47,818 bases of DNA, from positions 1 through 47,818 of the IMG/VR virus record IMGVR_UViG_3300036900_000158; one strand, 5' to 3'. Position 1 is the first letter of the stretch. Each line of letters starts with the position of its first letter. Both the position numbers and the translations under genes were made by a program. A model generated the notes under the pieces. It saw nothing but the letters and a program-made list of their open reading frames with translations. It made no database searches and was not told the origin of the DNA. This document shows, piece after piece, positions 34,227-41,831 of this stretch. This DNA comes from a virus.

Positions 34227-34586
34227 TTATAGTTTAGATAATAATTCACTGATTTTTTTCTGTGTTTCTATGACATTAGGGTTTGAAATGCCACCGTATT
34301 CAAGCTGTGGTTTCAAAAGATGTGTTAATACTGAAATCTGGCTAGTAATAGTCTCTTTTGTTTGATTTGGTTGTTGTTCAAATGTTAGATTTTCAGAATC
34401 TACTAATTCTAAGTAAAATGGTGGTACCCACTCGCAATTTCCCTGTGCATGTTCAGTAGATTTACTACATACTCCAATGCGTTTATATCCATCCATATAT
34501 TCACACTTACCAACCACTACTCCAGTAAATCCGGTTGTAAAATCTCTTACTGTTTGCCCGTATTCAAATGTTTTGTTTTCACTCAT
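34227..34586 (-). CDS. Hypothetical protein with SH3/KOW-like N-terminus
   Basis: 119 residues. The N-terminal ~60 residues (YGQTVRDFTTGFTGVVVGKCEYMDGYKRIGV) read like a small beta-barrel of KOW or CarD type. The C-terminal half is helical. It is the last gene of the accessory operon, before the terminator at 34164-34191. No known function. Confidence 0.7.
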   Translation of the reverse strand: MSENKTFEYGQTVRDFTTGFTGVVVGKCEYMDGYKRIGVCSKSTEHAQGNCEWVPPFYLELVDSENLTFEQQPNQTKETITSQISVLTHLLKPQLEYGGISNPNVIETQKKISELLSKL

Positions 34587-34619
34587 AATTCTGTTTTTTT
34601 AATTGTTAAATTTCACTTT

Positions 34620-35201
34620 TTATGTTAATGTTCCACTTCCATATGTTGTATCAGGTCTTATTTTAGGGTTTAGCCTAGGTCCGGATACGTACTCACCACA
34701 CCTTTGGCAAAACCGTTGGTCTTGCTGGATAATTACTAGAAATTCGTATTTTACCGATGAATACTTCCTTTCTTCACAAACTTCACACTTAAATAAAGAC
34801 CCAACAGGAATTCTTATTCCTTGGTCTTGAGGCATTTTATACAGCAAGTCATTATTAATTAGGAACTCCATTACTTCCTTACCTTTGGTTGCAGCATATT
34901 CAGCTGATTCCTTTGTTATTTCCCGATCACCGTGTATTATTCCGGTTATTGCCTGGCGTATTTCTTTTTCTCTCATAATATTTTTTACTTTATTGTTGTA
35001 AACTATTGTTAATTCGATTTCCAAGTCCTTTGTGGCATCATTAAGCCATTTTTTTCTTTCCAAAACCTTATCTTCGCCTGCCTTTTTTAAATCACAATCC
35101 GATTTTCGCATTATCGACTTACGCATTCTATCAAGTAATAAGAATAGTCCAAAAACACATATTAAATAGCCCAAAGTCCATATGATCTCTTGTTTTTCCA
35201 T
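34620..35201 (-). CDS. Membrane-anchored protein with C-terminal zinc finger
   Basis: 193 residues. One transmembrane helix at ~8-24 (IWTLGYLICVFGLFLLL) precedes a charged helical region. The C-terminus carries two CxxC pairs (FKCEVCEERKYS and RFCQRCGEYVS), which should coordinate one zinc. The arrangement places the zinc finger in the cytoplasm. No family recognised. Confidence 0.7.
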   Translation of the reverse strand: MEKQEIIWTLGYLICVFGLFLLLDRMRKSIMRKSDCDLKKAGEDKVLERKKWLNDATKDLEIELTIVYNNKVKNIMREKEIRQAITGIIHGDREITKESAEYAATKGKEVMEFLINNDLLYKMPQDQGIRIPVGSLFKCEVCEERKYSSVKYEFLVIIQQDQRFCQRCGEYVSGPRLNPKIRPDTTYGSGTLT

Positions 35202-35204
35202 AGT

Positions 35205-35423
35205 TTATTCTTCTGACCTGTCTCCTAAAATGTATGTTTTTGTTTCTGAGTCCCATATGCTTTTCCACCTTGACTTCCAATCTTGGCTTGTCGGTCCGAA
35301 ATTCAAATGTTCTTGATTTATTCGCTCAATAGCTTCATCAATTGTATCAAAGTCGCCAATAAAATCTCCCATTCCACCGGCTGGATAGTAATTATGACCA
35401 TAAAATGCGAAATATCTCTTCAT
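35205..35423 (-). CDS. Hypothetical protein, 72 residues
   Basis: I use the ATG at 35423 (MKRYFAFYGHNYYPAGGMGD), which overlaps the exonuclease stop in an ATGA. A longer start at 35462 is less likely. The pattern 'FYGHNYYPAGGMGDFIGDFDTIDEAIERI' is a compact alpha/beta domain that I recall from other phage accessory genes. Function unknown. Confidence 0.7.
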   Translation of the reverse strand: MKRYFAFYGHNYYPAGGMGDFIGDFDTIDEAIERINQEHLNFGPTSQDWKSRWKSIWDSETKTYILGDRSEE

Positions 35424-35896
35424 TGTCCACCTTTTAAATACTTCAAATACAATTCTGCACATGCTTTTGAATCGGATCCTGCATCATGATGTCCGGCTAA
35501 TTCTATTCCGTTTTCAATGCATGCCTGCTTTAATCCTTTACCGTAAATTTTGTATGTGCATACCTCGGTCATGCATGGATAGTCTATTCCGTAGTAACTT
35601 AGCGTTTTTGCCAATACATCGAAGTCAAAACTACCATTATGAGCCACTACTGTTTTGCCTTCCAGAAAAGGCTTTATTTGGGGCCATATCAAATCGAATG
35701 TGTCGGCGTGAGCTGTTTGTTCAGGATTAATTCCGTGTATTTCAATGTTTTTGTCTGAATATTCGTTATTTGGTGGTTGAACTAACCAAGATTGTACCCA
35801 TACGCATACTCCATCGATAACCATTGTTATTCCTACCTGGCATATTGAATTCCTGTTGACTTTTGCGGTTTCAAAGTCTATTGCTGTAAAGTTCAT
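35420..35896 (-). CDS. DnaQ-like 3'-5' exonuclease (DEDDh)
   Basis: 158 residues. Exo I at D7-x-E9 (AIDFET), Exo II in 'VVAHNGSFDFDVL', and Exo III with HHDAGSDS near the C-terminus (His and Asp of the DEDDh set). These are the four metal-binding acids plus His of the DNA polymerase III epsilon family. It may proofread, process DNA ends or degrade host nucleic acid. The adjacent genes are small accessory genes, so it is not part of a recognisable replisome cluster. Confidence 0.92.
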   Translation of the reverse strand: MNFTAIDFETAKVNRNSICQVGITMVIDGVCVWVQSWLVQPPNNEYSDKNIEIHGINPEQTAHADTFDLIWPQIKPFLEGKTVVAHNGSFDFDVLAKTLSYYGIDYPCMTEVCTYKIYGKGLKQACIENGIELAGHHDAGSDSKACAELYLKYLKGGQ

Positions 35897-36084
35897 ACAT
35901 GTTTTATTTTAGGCCCTCTTGGCTTCCAATTAGGCGATTTTTCTTTTTTTACTGGATTTAATACCGAATTGGCACATTCTATGCCATTGATTGATTCATA
36001 CTTACTACTCAAAAGAATGGATATGGCTTTACTTTTTAATTCATCTGCCGGCATTTCTATTCTATCGGATCCTGGGTATGTCAT
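35893..36084 (-). CDS. Hypothetical protein, 63 residues
   Basis: Basic tail (KKEKSPNWKPRGPKIKHV) after a short helical N-terminus. Overlaps the exonuclease start by 4 nt and touches the next gene. No family recognised. Confidence 0.6.
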   Translation of the reverse strand: MTYPGSDRIEMPADELKSKAISILLSSKYESINGIECANSVLNPVKKEKSPNWKPRGPKIKHV

Positions 36085-36402
36085 TTACTTAATCATTTCA
36101 GGTTGGTAGGCGCCAAGTATTGAATAGGCGGCATTTGCGAGAAGTTTTTTATTCACATAAACAAGCATATCGCCGGACGATTTTTCAATATCGGAAATTA
36201 CTTTTGTGTATATGTCCTTCTTGGCTTGCTCTACATGATGCTGGGCGAACAAGACAGCGTATTCGTGCATGGCAATTTTAACATGATTAACTGATTCCAA
36301 CAAAGGCAGGTACATAGCCATTGCCAAAGCATTGCGATGCCCTTGCTTAACAGCAAATAAATCTAAATATTCTTCCGGTGTAGGTATTGCTTTACTTTCC
36401 AT
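36085..36402 (-). CDS. Hypothetical helical protein, 105 residues
   Basis: Predicted all-helical with a long central helix (HRNALAMAMYLPLLESVNHVKIAMHEYAV). The N-terminal 'PTPEEYLDLF' and central '(F/L)A..H.EQ' elements are similar to those of the neighbour at 36421-36795, so the two are probably divergent paralogues. Function unknown. Confidence 0.7.
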   Translation of the reverse strand: MESKAIPTPEEYLDLFAVKQGHRNALAMAMYLPLLESVNHVKIAMHEYAVLFAQHHVEQAKKDIYTKVISDIEKSSGDMLVYVNKKLLANAAYSILGAYQPEMIK

Positions 36403-36420
36403 TATTCAGAGATTTAAATT

Positions 36421-36795
36421 TTAATCAATTACATTTTGTTGACCTTGTCCAGCGGATTTACCATTAAGAATTAGTTTAGTTCTCTCTTTCTCCCATTCTT
36501 TACGGGCTTGCTCTACTGCCTCAACTATTTTGGTTTCATAATGTGCGCTCAATTCATCTAAACGCTCATTACAAAGTTCTTGTTCATGCTCTACTGCTAG
36601 GGAGGCGAACGATTCCATAATTTTAATAAATTCTTCATTACCTAATCCAAAAGGATACTTTGAAGTATTAAATTCTTTATAAAAATACTCTTCCGCACTC
36701 GGTAGTATCTTTACCTCTTCGGATTTAAAATATTCCTTAAACCCTTCAGATAGTAGTTTTGCTTTCTGCTCATTGAGTTGTTCTATGTTTCCCAT
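36421..36795 (-). CDS. Hypothetical helical protein, 124 residues, paralogue of its neighbour
   Basis: The segment 'PSAEEYFYKEF' corresponds to 'PTPEEYLDLF' in the adjacent gene. A central 'SLAVEHEQELCNERLDELSA' corresponds to 'FAQHHVEQAKKDIYTKVISD'. The C-terminus is charged and coiled-coil-like. Probably a tandem duplication that diverged. Confidence 0.7.
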   Translation of the reverse strand: MGNIEQLNEQKAKLLSEGFKEYFKSEEVKILPSAEEYFYKEFNTSKYPFGLGNEEFIKIMESFASLAVEHEQELCNERLDELSAHYETKIVEAVEQARKEWEKERTKLILNGKSAGQGQQNVID

Positions 36796-36799
36796 TGTT

Positions 36800-36958
36800 T
36801 TATAGTTTGGTTATGAATTGATAAGTGTGAGATTCAGGTCTATAAGACATCATCCAATTGTAGAATTTTGTACCCCTTCTAATTGAAACCTCAAATAGTA
36901 ATTGTTCGAAATCAATATACTCGATTCGATACCGTGGTTTTTGCTTCCCCTCACTCAT
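36800..36958 (-). CDS. Hypothetical protein, 52 residues
   Basis: ATG at 36958 overlaps the stop of the zinc-protein gene (ATGA). TAA at 36800-36802, 4 nt before the next ATG. Basic and aromatic (KQKPRYRIEYIDFEQLLFEV). Real by coupling; function unknown. Confidence 0.6.
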   Translation of the reverse strand: MSEGKQKPRYRIEYIDFEQLLFEVSIRRGTKFYNWMMSYRPESHTYQFITKL

Positions 36959-37179
36959 GGCTTAACTTTTCTTCTGTTTTCAAAACATTCCTGTGTATGT
37001 AAAAGTAAGATATTCGCTATTTCACCAACATCTTTTTTAAATTTATTACACACTCCATAATGCACTTTGCATTCAACAATTTTAGGATTATTATTTAAAG
37101 CTTTTGTTTTCGGAATATCCCGAACGAAATGAATGCAGTTATTACAGTTGCAATCTACGTCTTGAATGGTATCACTCAT
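36955..37179 (-). CDS. Cys-rich small protein, probable zinc binding
   Basis: 74 residues. Pattern CNCNNCIHF ... ECKVHYGVCNKF contains six Cys and two His, in the form of a compact zinc or Fe-S site often seen in phage accessory proteins. ATGA overlaps on both sides. No enzymatic motif. Confidence 0.7.
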   Translation of the reverse strand: MSDTIQDVDCNCNNCIHFVRDIPKTKALNNNPKIVECKVHYGVCNKFKKDVGEIANILLLHTQECFENRRKVKP

Positions 37180-37577
37180 TTTTGAATGTAGTTTATGTTG
37201 ATAGCTAAGCCTTTACTTATAAGATCAAATACATCGAAATGCCACTCAAATAATTTATTATACTCATTCCAATATTCCATTTCTACATACCCATCTGTAA
37301 AGCAAACAGAAGGTGACGAATGTTTTATAGGCTTTCCAATTTCATCCAATACATGAATCGGCACAAACCTTTCCCCGTTTACCTCTATCTCTTTGGTGAG
37401 ATCGGAAAGTGGGTGTAATAGCATTATTTGACTACCATCTAAGAAAGTGTTAATATTATTAACTTGCAATTTGGGTCTATAAATACGATTTGATTGATCT
37501 CTTGAATCAACTCCATACGGCAAATATGGTGCAAGTTGCTTGAGGGTTATCCCCTCTATAGGGTTAGATGTTTCCAT
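37176..37577 (-). CDS. Conserved Bacteroidota phage protein, 133 residues
   Basis: The blocks 'LKQLAPYLPYGVDSRDQSNR' and 'MLLHPLSDLTKEIEVNGERF' are ones I remember from several Bacteroidota prophages. Mixed alpha/beta; no known activity. Confidence 0.75.
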   Translation of the reverse strand: METSNPIEGITLKQLAPYLPYGVDSRDQSNRIYRPKLQVNNINTFLDGSQIMLLHPLSDLTKEIEVNGERFVPIHVLDEIGKPIKHSSPSVCFTDGYVEMEYWNEYNKLFEWHFDVFDLISKGLAININYIQK

Positions 37578-37583
37578 GATTAC

Positions 37584-37754
37584 TTAGGCATATATTAAAT
37601 TAATCCCTATTATTAATATAGTTACTGAGCCTACTGAAAACAGCATTAGTAATACTGTTTTATAGAAGCCTATTACAGGAACCAATGGAATAAACATTAA
37701 CACTATACATAAAAGTATTATTAATGCATACCCTATTATTTGATTTGTTGTCAT
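37584..37754 (-). CDS. Membrane protein, 56 residues
   Basis: Start placed at the ATG at 37754 (MTTNQIIGYALIILLCIVLM), 26 nt after the previous stop. A longer frame starts at 37811. Two hydrophobic helices (IIGYALIILLCIVLMFIPLV and KTVLLMLFSVGSVTILIIGI). Holin-like in size, but far from the lysis genes. Confidence 0.65.
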   Translation of the reverse strand: MTTNQIIGYALIILLCIVLMFIPLVPVIGFYKTVLLMLFSVGSVTILIIGINLIYA

Positions 37755-37780
37755 TGCTTTGTTTGTTGTGTGGTGGTTAC

Positions 37781-37882
37781 TTATCCGAAAATATAGCATA
37801 ATGTACCACATACCATAGCAATTGATACCATAGTAAAGAATGCGATAATTTCTAATGATGTTGAGTCTATTTTATTTGCCAT
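37781..37882 (-). CDS. 33-residue membrane peptide
   Basis: ATG at 37882, 5 nt after the previous stop; TAA at 37781-37783. One hydrophobic helix (LEIIAFFTMVSIAMVCGTLC). Supported by spacing and composition. Confidence 0.5.
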   Translation of the reverse strand: MANKIDSTSLEIIAFFTMVSIAMVCGTLCYIFG

Positions 37883-37887
37883 ATTAC

Positions 37888-38247
37888 TTATCCGTTTGTG
37901 GTTTGTTGGTTGTGCCATTTAATGAAATCAACAACACATTTAAATAACGTTAAACATTTGTCTTTGCCTACAGGATTAACCCTTGTTGTAATAATTCCGC
38001 TACCATCATCAAATTTAGTAAATGAAATACCATCACCTGTTATACTAAACTCGTAATTGTATTCCTTATGTTCGATAGATTCGATTTTAGTTATAACTTC
38101 AAACAGTAGATCGATTCTATTGTGAAATGCCAATTTCCCTAAATCTGGCTTATGCATCATATATATGTCAATCTCCTGCTCTGTCCATTTAATGAACCTG
38201 GCAATAGTCTTGATGCCTTCTAGTATCTCTTGTTGTTCTGCTGTCAT
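37888..38247 (-). CDS. Hypothetical phage protein, 119 residues
   Basis: Helical N-terminus (AEQQEILEGIKTIARFIKWTEQ), then beta strands with an acidic turn (SITGDGISFTKFDDGSGIITTR), and an ending 'CVVDFIKWHNQQ' that I recall from Bacteroidota phages. Overlaps the upstream gene (ATGA). Function unknown. Confidence 0.7.
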   Translation of the reverse strand: MTAEQQEILEGIKTIARFIKWTEQEIDIYMMHKPDLGKLAFHNRIDLLFEVITKIESIEHKEYNYEFSITGDGISFTKFDDGSGIITTRVNPVGKDKCLTLFKCVVDFIKWHNQQTTNG

Positions 38248-38471
38248 GATTGAGAAACGTTAGAATTTAAATTTTCATAATAATCAATCGCGTTTTTTAA
38301 TCCTTGTGATGCTTCAAACATTTCTTCTGATTCAAAATCATAAACAGCTTGCTTAATTTTTTCTATGGCAAAGCCAGCATTCAGGAGATCCAAACACGTT
38401 TCTTCAAAAGCTATAACCCTTTCATGAATGGAGCATTTACTGAGAGATTTAAATTCTGAATAAACATTCAT
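38244..38471 (-). CDS. Hypothetical helical protein, 75 residues
   Basis: Acidic, helical (CSIHERVIAFEETCLDLLNAG). ATGA overlaps both neighbours. No family recognised. Confidence 0.65.
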   Translation of the reverse strand: MNVYSEFKSLSKCSIHERVIAFEETCLDLLNAGFAIEKIKQAVYDFESEEMFEASQGLKNAIDYYENLNSNVSQS

Positions 38472-38668
38472 GATTGCTTTCCTTTCGGCTTTTTAACTTC
38501 CCAACTTTTTAAAATTTCATTGATTATCGGATCGCATTTCTGCTTGTAAAGCTTTCGGTATAGCTTCTCCTTTGACTTTGGAACACGCCGTCCGAATACC
38601 GTTACTGTTTCCTCTCCGTACTTTAATGGCTTCTGACCGCCGGCTCCTTTAATTGTGTGTTTGCCCAT
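38468..38668 (-). CDS. Small basic protein, possible ribbon-helix-helix
   Basis: 66 residues, strongly basic. The pattern 'KYGEETVTVFGRRVPKSKEKLYRKLYKQ' is like the beta-strand plus helix of ribbon-helix-helix or antitoxin-type DNA-binding proteins (an 'x-T-x-x-x-R-V-P-K-S-K' strand). The fold call is weak. Confidence 0.55.
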   Translation of the reverse strand: MGKHTIKGAGGQKPLKYGEETVTVFGRRVPKSKEKLYRKLYKQKCDPIINEILKSWEVKKPKGKQS

Positions 38669-38771
38669 TATGTATTAAATAAATTGAAATTATTGCAACT
38701 ATAAATACTATAATTATCACAAAAAAACACCCATCTGCCTTGTCATCATCGTAACCTTCATCAAAGTCCAT
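38649..38771 (-). CDS. 40-residue membrane micro-protein
   Basis: ATG at 38771, overlapping the upstream gene end by 11 nt; TAA at 38649-38651 overlaps the next gene by 20 nt. Acidic N-terminus (MDFDEGYDDDKADG) and one helix (CFFVIIIVFIVAIISIYLI). Confidence 0.5.
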   Translation of the reverse strand: MDFDEGYDDDKADGCFFVIIIVFIVAIISIYLIHNGQTHN

Positions 38772-38985
38772 TACTAAAATTGTTTTTTTCGTTTATGTCA
38801 ATATTTTGGGCTGTTTCCCACCCAAGCACCCAGCTAAAATATTTATTGCTTTGATGGTTGTAAGGATTCAGAAAGTTAACTCTATTTCTATATTCTGGAA
38901 TGTAAGAATATTTATGATACGCATCCAACCCATGTTGAACAGCCGTACTGTCGGCATCTTCACCATTAAATAATTTTAAACCCAT
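38761..38985 (-). CDS. RMF-like small protein
   Basis: About 74 residues from the ATG at 38985; a longer frame to 39192 overlaps the upstream gene heavily and is less likely. The C-terminal half has the pattern 'G..AYHKYS...FLNPYNHQSNKYFSWVLGWETAQ'. It aligns by eye with the ribosome modulation factor core (G-Y-x-A-G...PY-x-x-x-x-x-x-x-W-x-x-GW-x-x-A). RMF dimerises ribosomes in stationary phase, and related CrpP-type proteins exist. A ribosome role here is inferred from the motif only. Confidence 0.6.
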   Translation of the reverse strand: MGLKLFNGEDADSTAVQHGLDAYHKYSYIPEYRNRVNFLNPYNHQSNKYFSWVLGWETAQNIDINEKNNFSNGL

Positions 38986-39274
38986 GCCTAATAAATTTAT
39001 TAAAATCTTCCATAAACAATTCAAGCTCTTTTTCAAACTCTTCACGGCTACACTCTTCGTATAGATCAGAATAGTACTTATATCTATTCGTGTCAATGCT
39101 TCCATAAAATGGAGTTTCCATACCTGCAACAAAATGATTTTCTCTTGATGTTCTTTCAAACTGAAAGACTTGGCAAGTTTCTTTATCACCATTATGTTTG
39201 ATTATTTTAGCATACAACCACCATGTTGCGTGATCTGGATCAAAAGAGTTTTTATATTTAAAGTATAGGTGCAT
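38966..39274 (-). CDS. Hypothetical protein, 102 residues
   Basis: Aromatic-rich N-terminus (MHLYFKYKNSFDPDHATWWLYAKI) and an acidic helical C-terminus (CSREEFEKELELFMEDFNKFI). Ends overlapping the RMF-like gene start by 20 nt. No family recognised. Confidence 0.65.
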   Translation of the reverse strand: MHLYFKYKNSFDPDHATWWLYAKIIKHNGDKETCQVFQFERTSRENHFVAGMETPFYGSIDTNRYKYYSDLYEECSREEFEKELELFMEDFNKFIRHGFKII

Positions 39275-39278
39275 ATTC

Positions 39279-39440
39279 TTATTTGATAGGTTGCTCGTTT
39301 TTACCTTTATTCCAACTATACCAACTGTTTGTATTTTTTACGAAAGGATTTTTAGAATTTACATTAGCCTCTTTGCCTTTTATAAAGGCACATAAATTAA
39401 ACTCATGCAGCATCCACAATACAGGCTTTTCTTTATTCAT
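39279..39440 (-). CDS. 53-residue protein with NPF...W..WNKG motif
   Basis: ATG at 39440 overlaps the upstream stop (ATGA); TAA at 39279-39281. The pattern 'GK.ANVNSKNPFVKNTNSWYSWNKGK' is a short relative of the RMF-like core seen at 38761-38985. This makes two such proteins in the operon. Confidence 0.55.
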   Translation of the reverse strand: MNKEKPVLWMLHEFNLCAFIKGKEANVNSKNPFVKNTNSWYSWNKGKNEQPIK

Positions 39441-39664
39441 AGTGCCATGATTTTTTTAATATCATCGTGTTGAAGCATACACAAAACTTCTCTGTAATTT
39501 GATCTCATTTTATATGATCCAGAAGTTTTTTGGCCTTCAATTGTGTATGAAATTTTACCATCAACAACACAAACATTTGCGCCTTTTCTGAGTGCAACAC
39601 TACTTCTTTGAATAGCTTCACTGAACATTGATGCCTTTAATTCGTTTTTAGTAGTAGTTGTCAT
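39437..39664 (-). CDS. First gene of the 39.7-kb promoter operon, 75 residues
   Basis: I use the ATG at 39664 (MTTTTKNELKASMFSEAIQR). The ATG at 39697 would lie inside the predicted -7 box (39695-39702), upstream of the transcription start, so it cannot be used from that promoter. Mixed composition with a strand pair (ANVCVVDGKISYTIEG). No family recognised. Confidence 0.65.
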   Translation of the reverse strand: MTTTTKNELKASMFSEAIQRSSVALRKGANVCVVDGKISYTIEGQKTSGSYKMRSNYREVLCMLQHDDIKKIMAL

Positions 39665-39694
39665 ATCTGTAAGTGTTTTGCGTTTGAACTGATA

Positions 39695-39724
39695 CAAATA
39701 TACAACTTTAATTAATCAATGCAA
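39695..39724 (-). promoter_or_regulatory. Promoter of the distal accessory operon
   Basis: TTG (39722-39724), exactly 19 nt, then TATATTTG (39695-39702): a perfect match to the Bacteroidota promoter consensus. It should drive the ~20 small genes down to the terminator at 34164-34191. Confidence 0.75.
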
Positions 39725-39756
39725 CACATTCATTAATTATTTACAAATATTTTGCT

Positions 39757-39876
39757 TTAGTTTATAGTGTCCAAAAATTCAATATTATCTGTTCTGTCCA
39801 TTTCTTTCCACGATTTATGACCTGTAATATTCTTTACATGTTTCAAGATGTTGTATGCTTCCGCGTAAATTATTTC
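39757..39876 (-). pseudogene. Possible remnant of a small gene
   Basis: An open frame of 39 codons ends at TAA 39757-39759 and reads like protein (IIYAEAYNILKHVKNITGHK ... WKEMDRTDNIEFLDTIN). It has an in-frame TAG just upstream (39877-39879) and no ATG near its beginning. An ATG-started frame upstream (MIFSVGNNLRG...) is out of phase. This suggests a small gene broken by a frameshift, or one using an unrecognised start. The rest of the 39703-39911 gap shows only the promoter. Confidence 0.3.
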
Positions 39877-39911
39877 CTACGGAAAATATCATTATTGAAA
39901 TAAGGATGCTT

Positions 39912-40643
39912 TTACTCAAATAAATTTTTTTGGTAATTATTATTTGATTTATTAGTGCTTTCTAAATTCGATTTTGCTATCCTATAATAATCAGCATCAA
40001 TTTCAATCCCCAAAAATGATCTTTTAAGTTTTTTACAAGCAACTCCAGCACTTCCGCTACCCGCAAATGGGTCTAATATCATGTCACCAATATTGCTTGA
40101 ATTAGCAATATAATATTCTAACAAATCTGTAGGTTTTTCTGTTGGATGAATTTTTTTACCTAAAATATTATCAAACTTATGAACTGTTTTGCTCGAACCT
40201 ATATCATTTATCCACTTCGCTTTCCCTTTTCTGCAAAATATTATATACTCGCAATTCTTCATATAAAATTGTGAAGGAGTACAATTATTTTTTTCCCATA
40301 CAAGAAAGTTGTGAATTTTAAATCCAGATAAAACTACTTCATTTGCCAATTCAAGCAAATTAGAACTGTTGACCATGAAGTATGCGTGAGAGCCATTTTT
40401 AAGCACTCTGAAACATTCTGGAAGCCATTCTGAAAATTTTGGTATAATTTTCATTATCTTCCGATCGCCAGAAAGCATACCTTTCGGGCGTATAGAGTTT
40501 TTACCGCCTGAATCTCCGCCTGAAATTATCTTATAAGGCGGATCGGTAACTATAAGATCAATACTTTCTGTGTCGATGGACTTAAGTAATTGTATGCAAT
40601 CTCCGTGTATAAGTTGTATGTTAAGTATTTGTTCTGTGCTCAT
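39912..40643 (-). CDS. N4-cytosine/N6-adenine DNA methyltransferase (beta class)
   Basis: 243 residues. Catalytic TDPPY (33-37) comes before the SAM-binding 'DPFAGSGSAGVACKKL' (about 192-207), the motif order of beta-class enzymes. Target block 'KKIHPTEKPTDLLEYYI' is typical of the family (HPTEKP). It probably modifies phage DNA to evade restriction. It is the second of three DNA methyltransferases in the window and belongs to a different class from the others. Confidence 0.92.
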   Translation of the reverse strand: MSTEQILNIQLIHGDCIQLLKSIDTESIDLIVTDPPYKIISGGDSGGKNSIRPKGMLSGDRKIMKIIPKFSEWLPECFRVLKNGSHAYFMVNSSNLLELANEVVLSGFKIHNFLVWEKNNCTPSQFYMKNCEYIIFCRKGKAKWINDIGSSKTVHKFDNILGKKIHPTEKPTDLLEYYIANSSNIGDMILDPFAGSGSAGVACKKLKRSFLGIEIDADYYRIAKSNLESTNKSNNNYQKNLFE

Positions 40644-40722
40644 TGGAGTACTGTTTTAAGTCATGTAAAAAGGCACATATTGCCTGCATGTAATGAGAAT
40701 GTTTTAACCTTCGGCCATATTC

Positions 40723-40899
40723 TTACTTTTTTATCTCTGTTATCTCTACAGGTACGCAGCGGTATCCCATTTTATGAAGAACATTCCATTCGTAATTTGA
40801 ATATTCTTTGGAATAATGGCGTTGACATCTGCGTTTTCCATAACATACCGAATATGGATATATTTTCCCTTTAGGAGATTTTATTGCGTATGCTTTCAT
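40723..40899 (-). CDS. 58-residue basic protein
   Basis: ATG at 40899, TAA at 40723-40725. Basic and aromatic (MKAYAIKSPKGKIYPYSVCY). Its last part reads KMGYRCVPVEITEIKK. The pattern 'AIKSPKGKIYPYSV...W..L...GY.C..V.I' looks like a conserved small phage protein. It lies between two clear genes. Function unknown. Confidence 0.6.
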   Translation of the reverse strand: MKAYAIKSPKGKIYPYSVCYGKRRCQRHYSKEYSNYEWNVLHKMGYRCVPVEITEIKK

Positions 40900-40965
40900 A
40901 ACCTCATTACCCTTTGTTTAAAATTTTATTTTTTCTACGCTGAACAAAACCATTGAACCGGCGGC

Positions 40966-41280
40966 TTAGCTCGGCAAGACTTCCAGGTAACGCATATTGT
41001 CTTCCATCTGCCTTTTATTTAGCATCTGCGGACCACTGGCGCCAGCCCTCTTATACTCCATGCACTGGGAGTGATAAGAGCCTTTAGATGAAGTTAAACG
41101 CTGAAATACACTCTTCGTAATCTTGTCATTCTGAACGTCTGCAAAACGAACGTTCATGAACTCGAAATCCTCTTTAATCTGCCGGGGATTGTTTAGCCAA
41201 CCTTGATTAATTCGCAATACAATAATATCCGGCTCTTGATATTGCTCTCCATTTCGAATATCTGTAAATTTTAATTTCAT
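40966..41280 (-). CDS. Hypothetical protein, 104 residues
   Basis: Alternating charged and hydrophobic residues, with 'PDIIVLRINQGWLNNPRQI' near the middle. Overlaps the repeat-protein gene (ATGA). No family recognised. Confidence 0.65.
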   Translation of the reverse strand: MKLKFTDIRNGEQYQEPDIIVLRINQGWLNNPRQIKEDFEFMNVRFADVQNDKITKSVFQRLTSSKGSYHSQCMEYKRAGASGPQMLNKRQMEDNMRYLEVLPS

Positions 41281-41816
41281 GACTCAATTGACTTAAGGTA
41301 AGCCTTAGCAGCTTCGAAGCATGCTCGTATCTTTTTAAACTCCTCCGTTCCGCGAGGAGTGGAATAAGTCTTATCTGAATCAAACCAGGCTTCCCAATCC
41401 TCAAGAGTCTTTTCTTTGCATCCGATTTTTATTTTACCGTCATGAGTAAAGCCGTATACCCATTTACATAATGGCATCATTACGCCGCCACGGAAATAGC
41501 CGCCAAGGAACTCGCCGCCAAGGAAATAGCCGCCACGGAACTCGCCGCCACGGAACTCGCCGCCACGGAACTCGCCGCCAAGGAAATAGCCGCCACGGAA
41601 CTCGCCGCCAAGGAAATAGCCGCCAAGGAACTCGCCGCCAAGGAAATAGCCGCCAAGGAACTCGCCGCCACGGAAATAGCCGCCACGGAACTCGCCGCCA
41701 AGGAAATAGCCGCCATTCCAGACTACTTGACCAAATCTATTATAATCTACATCGGCATTCTTTGTGTCTGCCATCACAAGCCATTCAGGCGCATTTTTTA
41801 ATTCTGAAATTTTCAT
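41277..41816 (-). CDS. Pentapeptide-like repeat protein (GG[E/Y]F[L/R])
   Basis: 179 residues. Residues 35-109 are 15 uninterrupted pentapeptides of the form Gly-Gly-(Glu/Tyr)-Phe-(Leu/Arg). Flanks are a short N-terminal helix and a C-terminal globular part ([20 protein letters not shown]...). A regular Phe every fifth residue is the defining feature of pentapeptide-repeat quadrilateral beta-helices, here with Gly at the usual small-residue site. Some such proteins mimic DNA (e.g. gyrase inhibitors), but the mixed Glu/Arg surface here makes that uncertain. It lies between a methyltransferase gene and a small gene. Confidence 0.85.
   Translation of the reverse strand: MKISELKNAPEWLVMADTKNADVDYNRFGQVVWNGGYFLGGEFRGGYFRGGEFLGGYFLGGEFLGGYFLGGEFRGGYFLGGEFRGGEFRGGEFRGGYFLGGEFLGGYFRGGVMMPLCKWVYGFTHDGKIKIGCKEKTLEDWEAWFDSDKTYSTPRGTEEFKKIRACFEAAKAYLKSIES
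41484..41714 (-). repeat. 15-bp repeat array with two variable codons
   Basis: Fifteen and a fraction copies of a 15-bp unit. All variation falls in two codons: TAT/GAG for Tyr/Glu and CTT/CGT for Leu/Arg. The rest (GGC GGC .. TTC ..) is invariant. The order by unit is YL ER YR EL YL EL YL ER YL ER ER ER YL EL YR. Confidence 0.95.
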
Positions 41817-41831
41817 AAAATATGTATGATG

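Noticed and set aside
38761-39192. 143-residue version of the RMF-like protein
   Set aside because: The extra N-terminal part overlaps the 102-residue gene for over 200 nt and looks like out-of-frame translation of it; the ATG at 38985 is preferred.
41471-41818. Plus-strand and alternate minus-strand frames over the pentapeptide array
   Set aside because: A 15-bp period keeps all frames free of stops if one unit is; these frames are by-products of the repeat.
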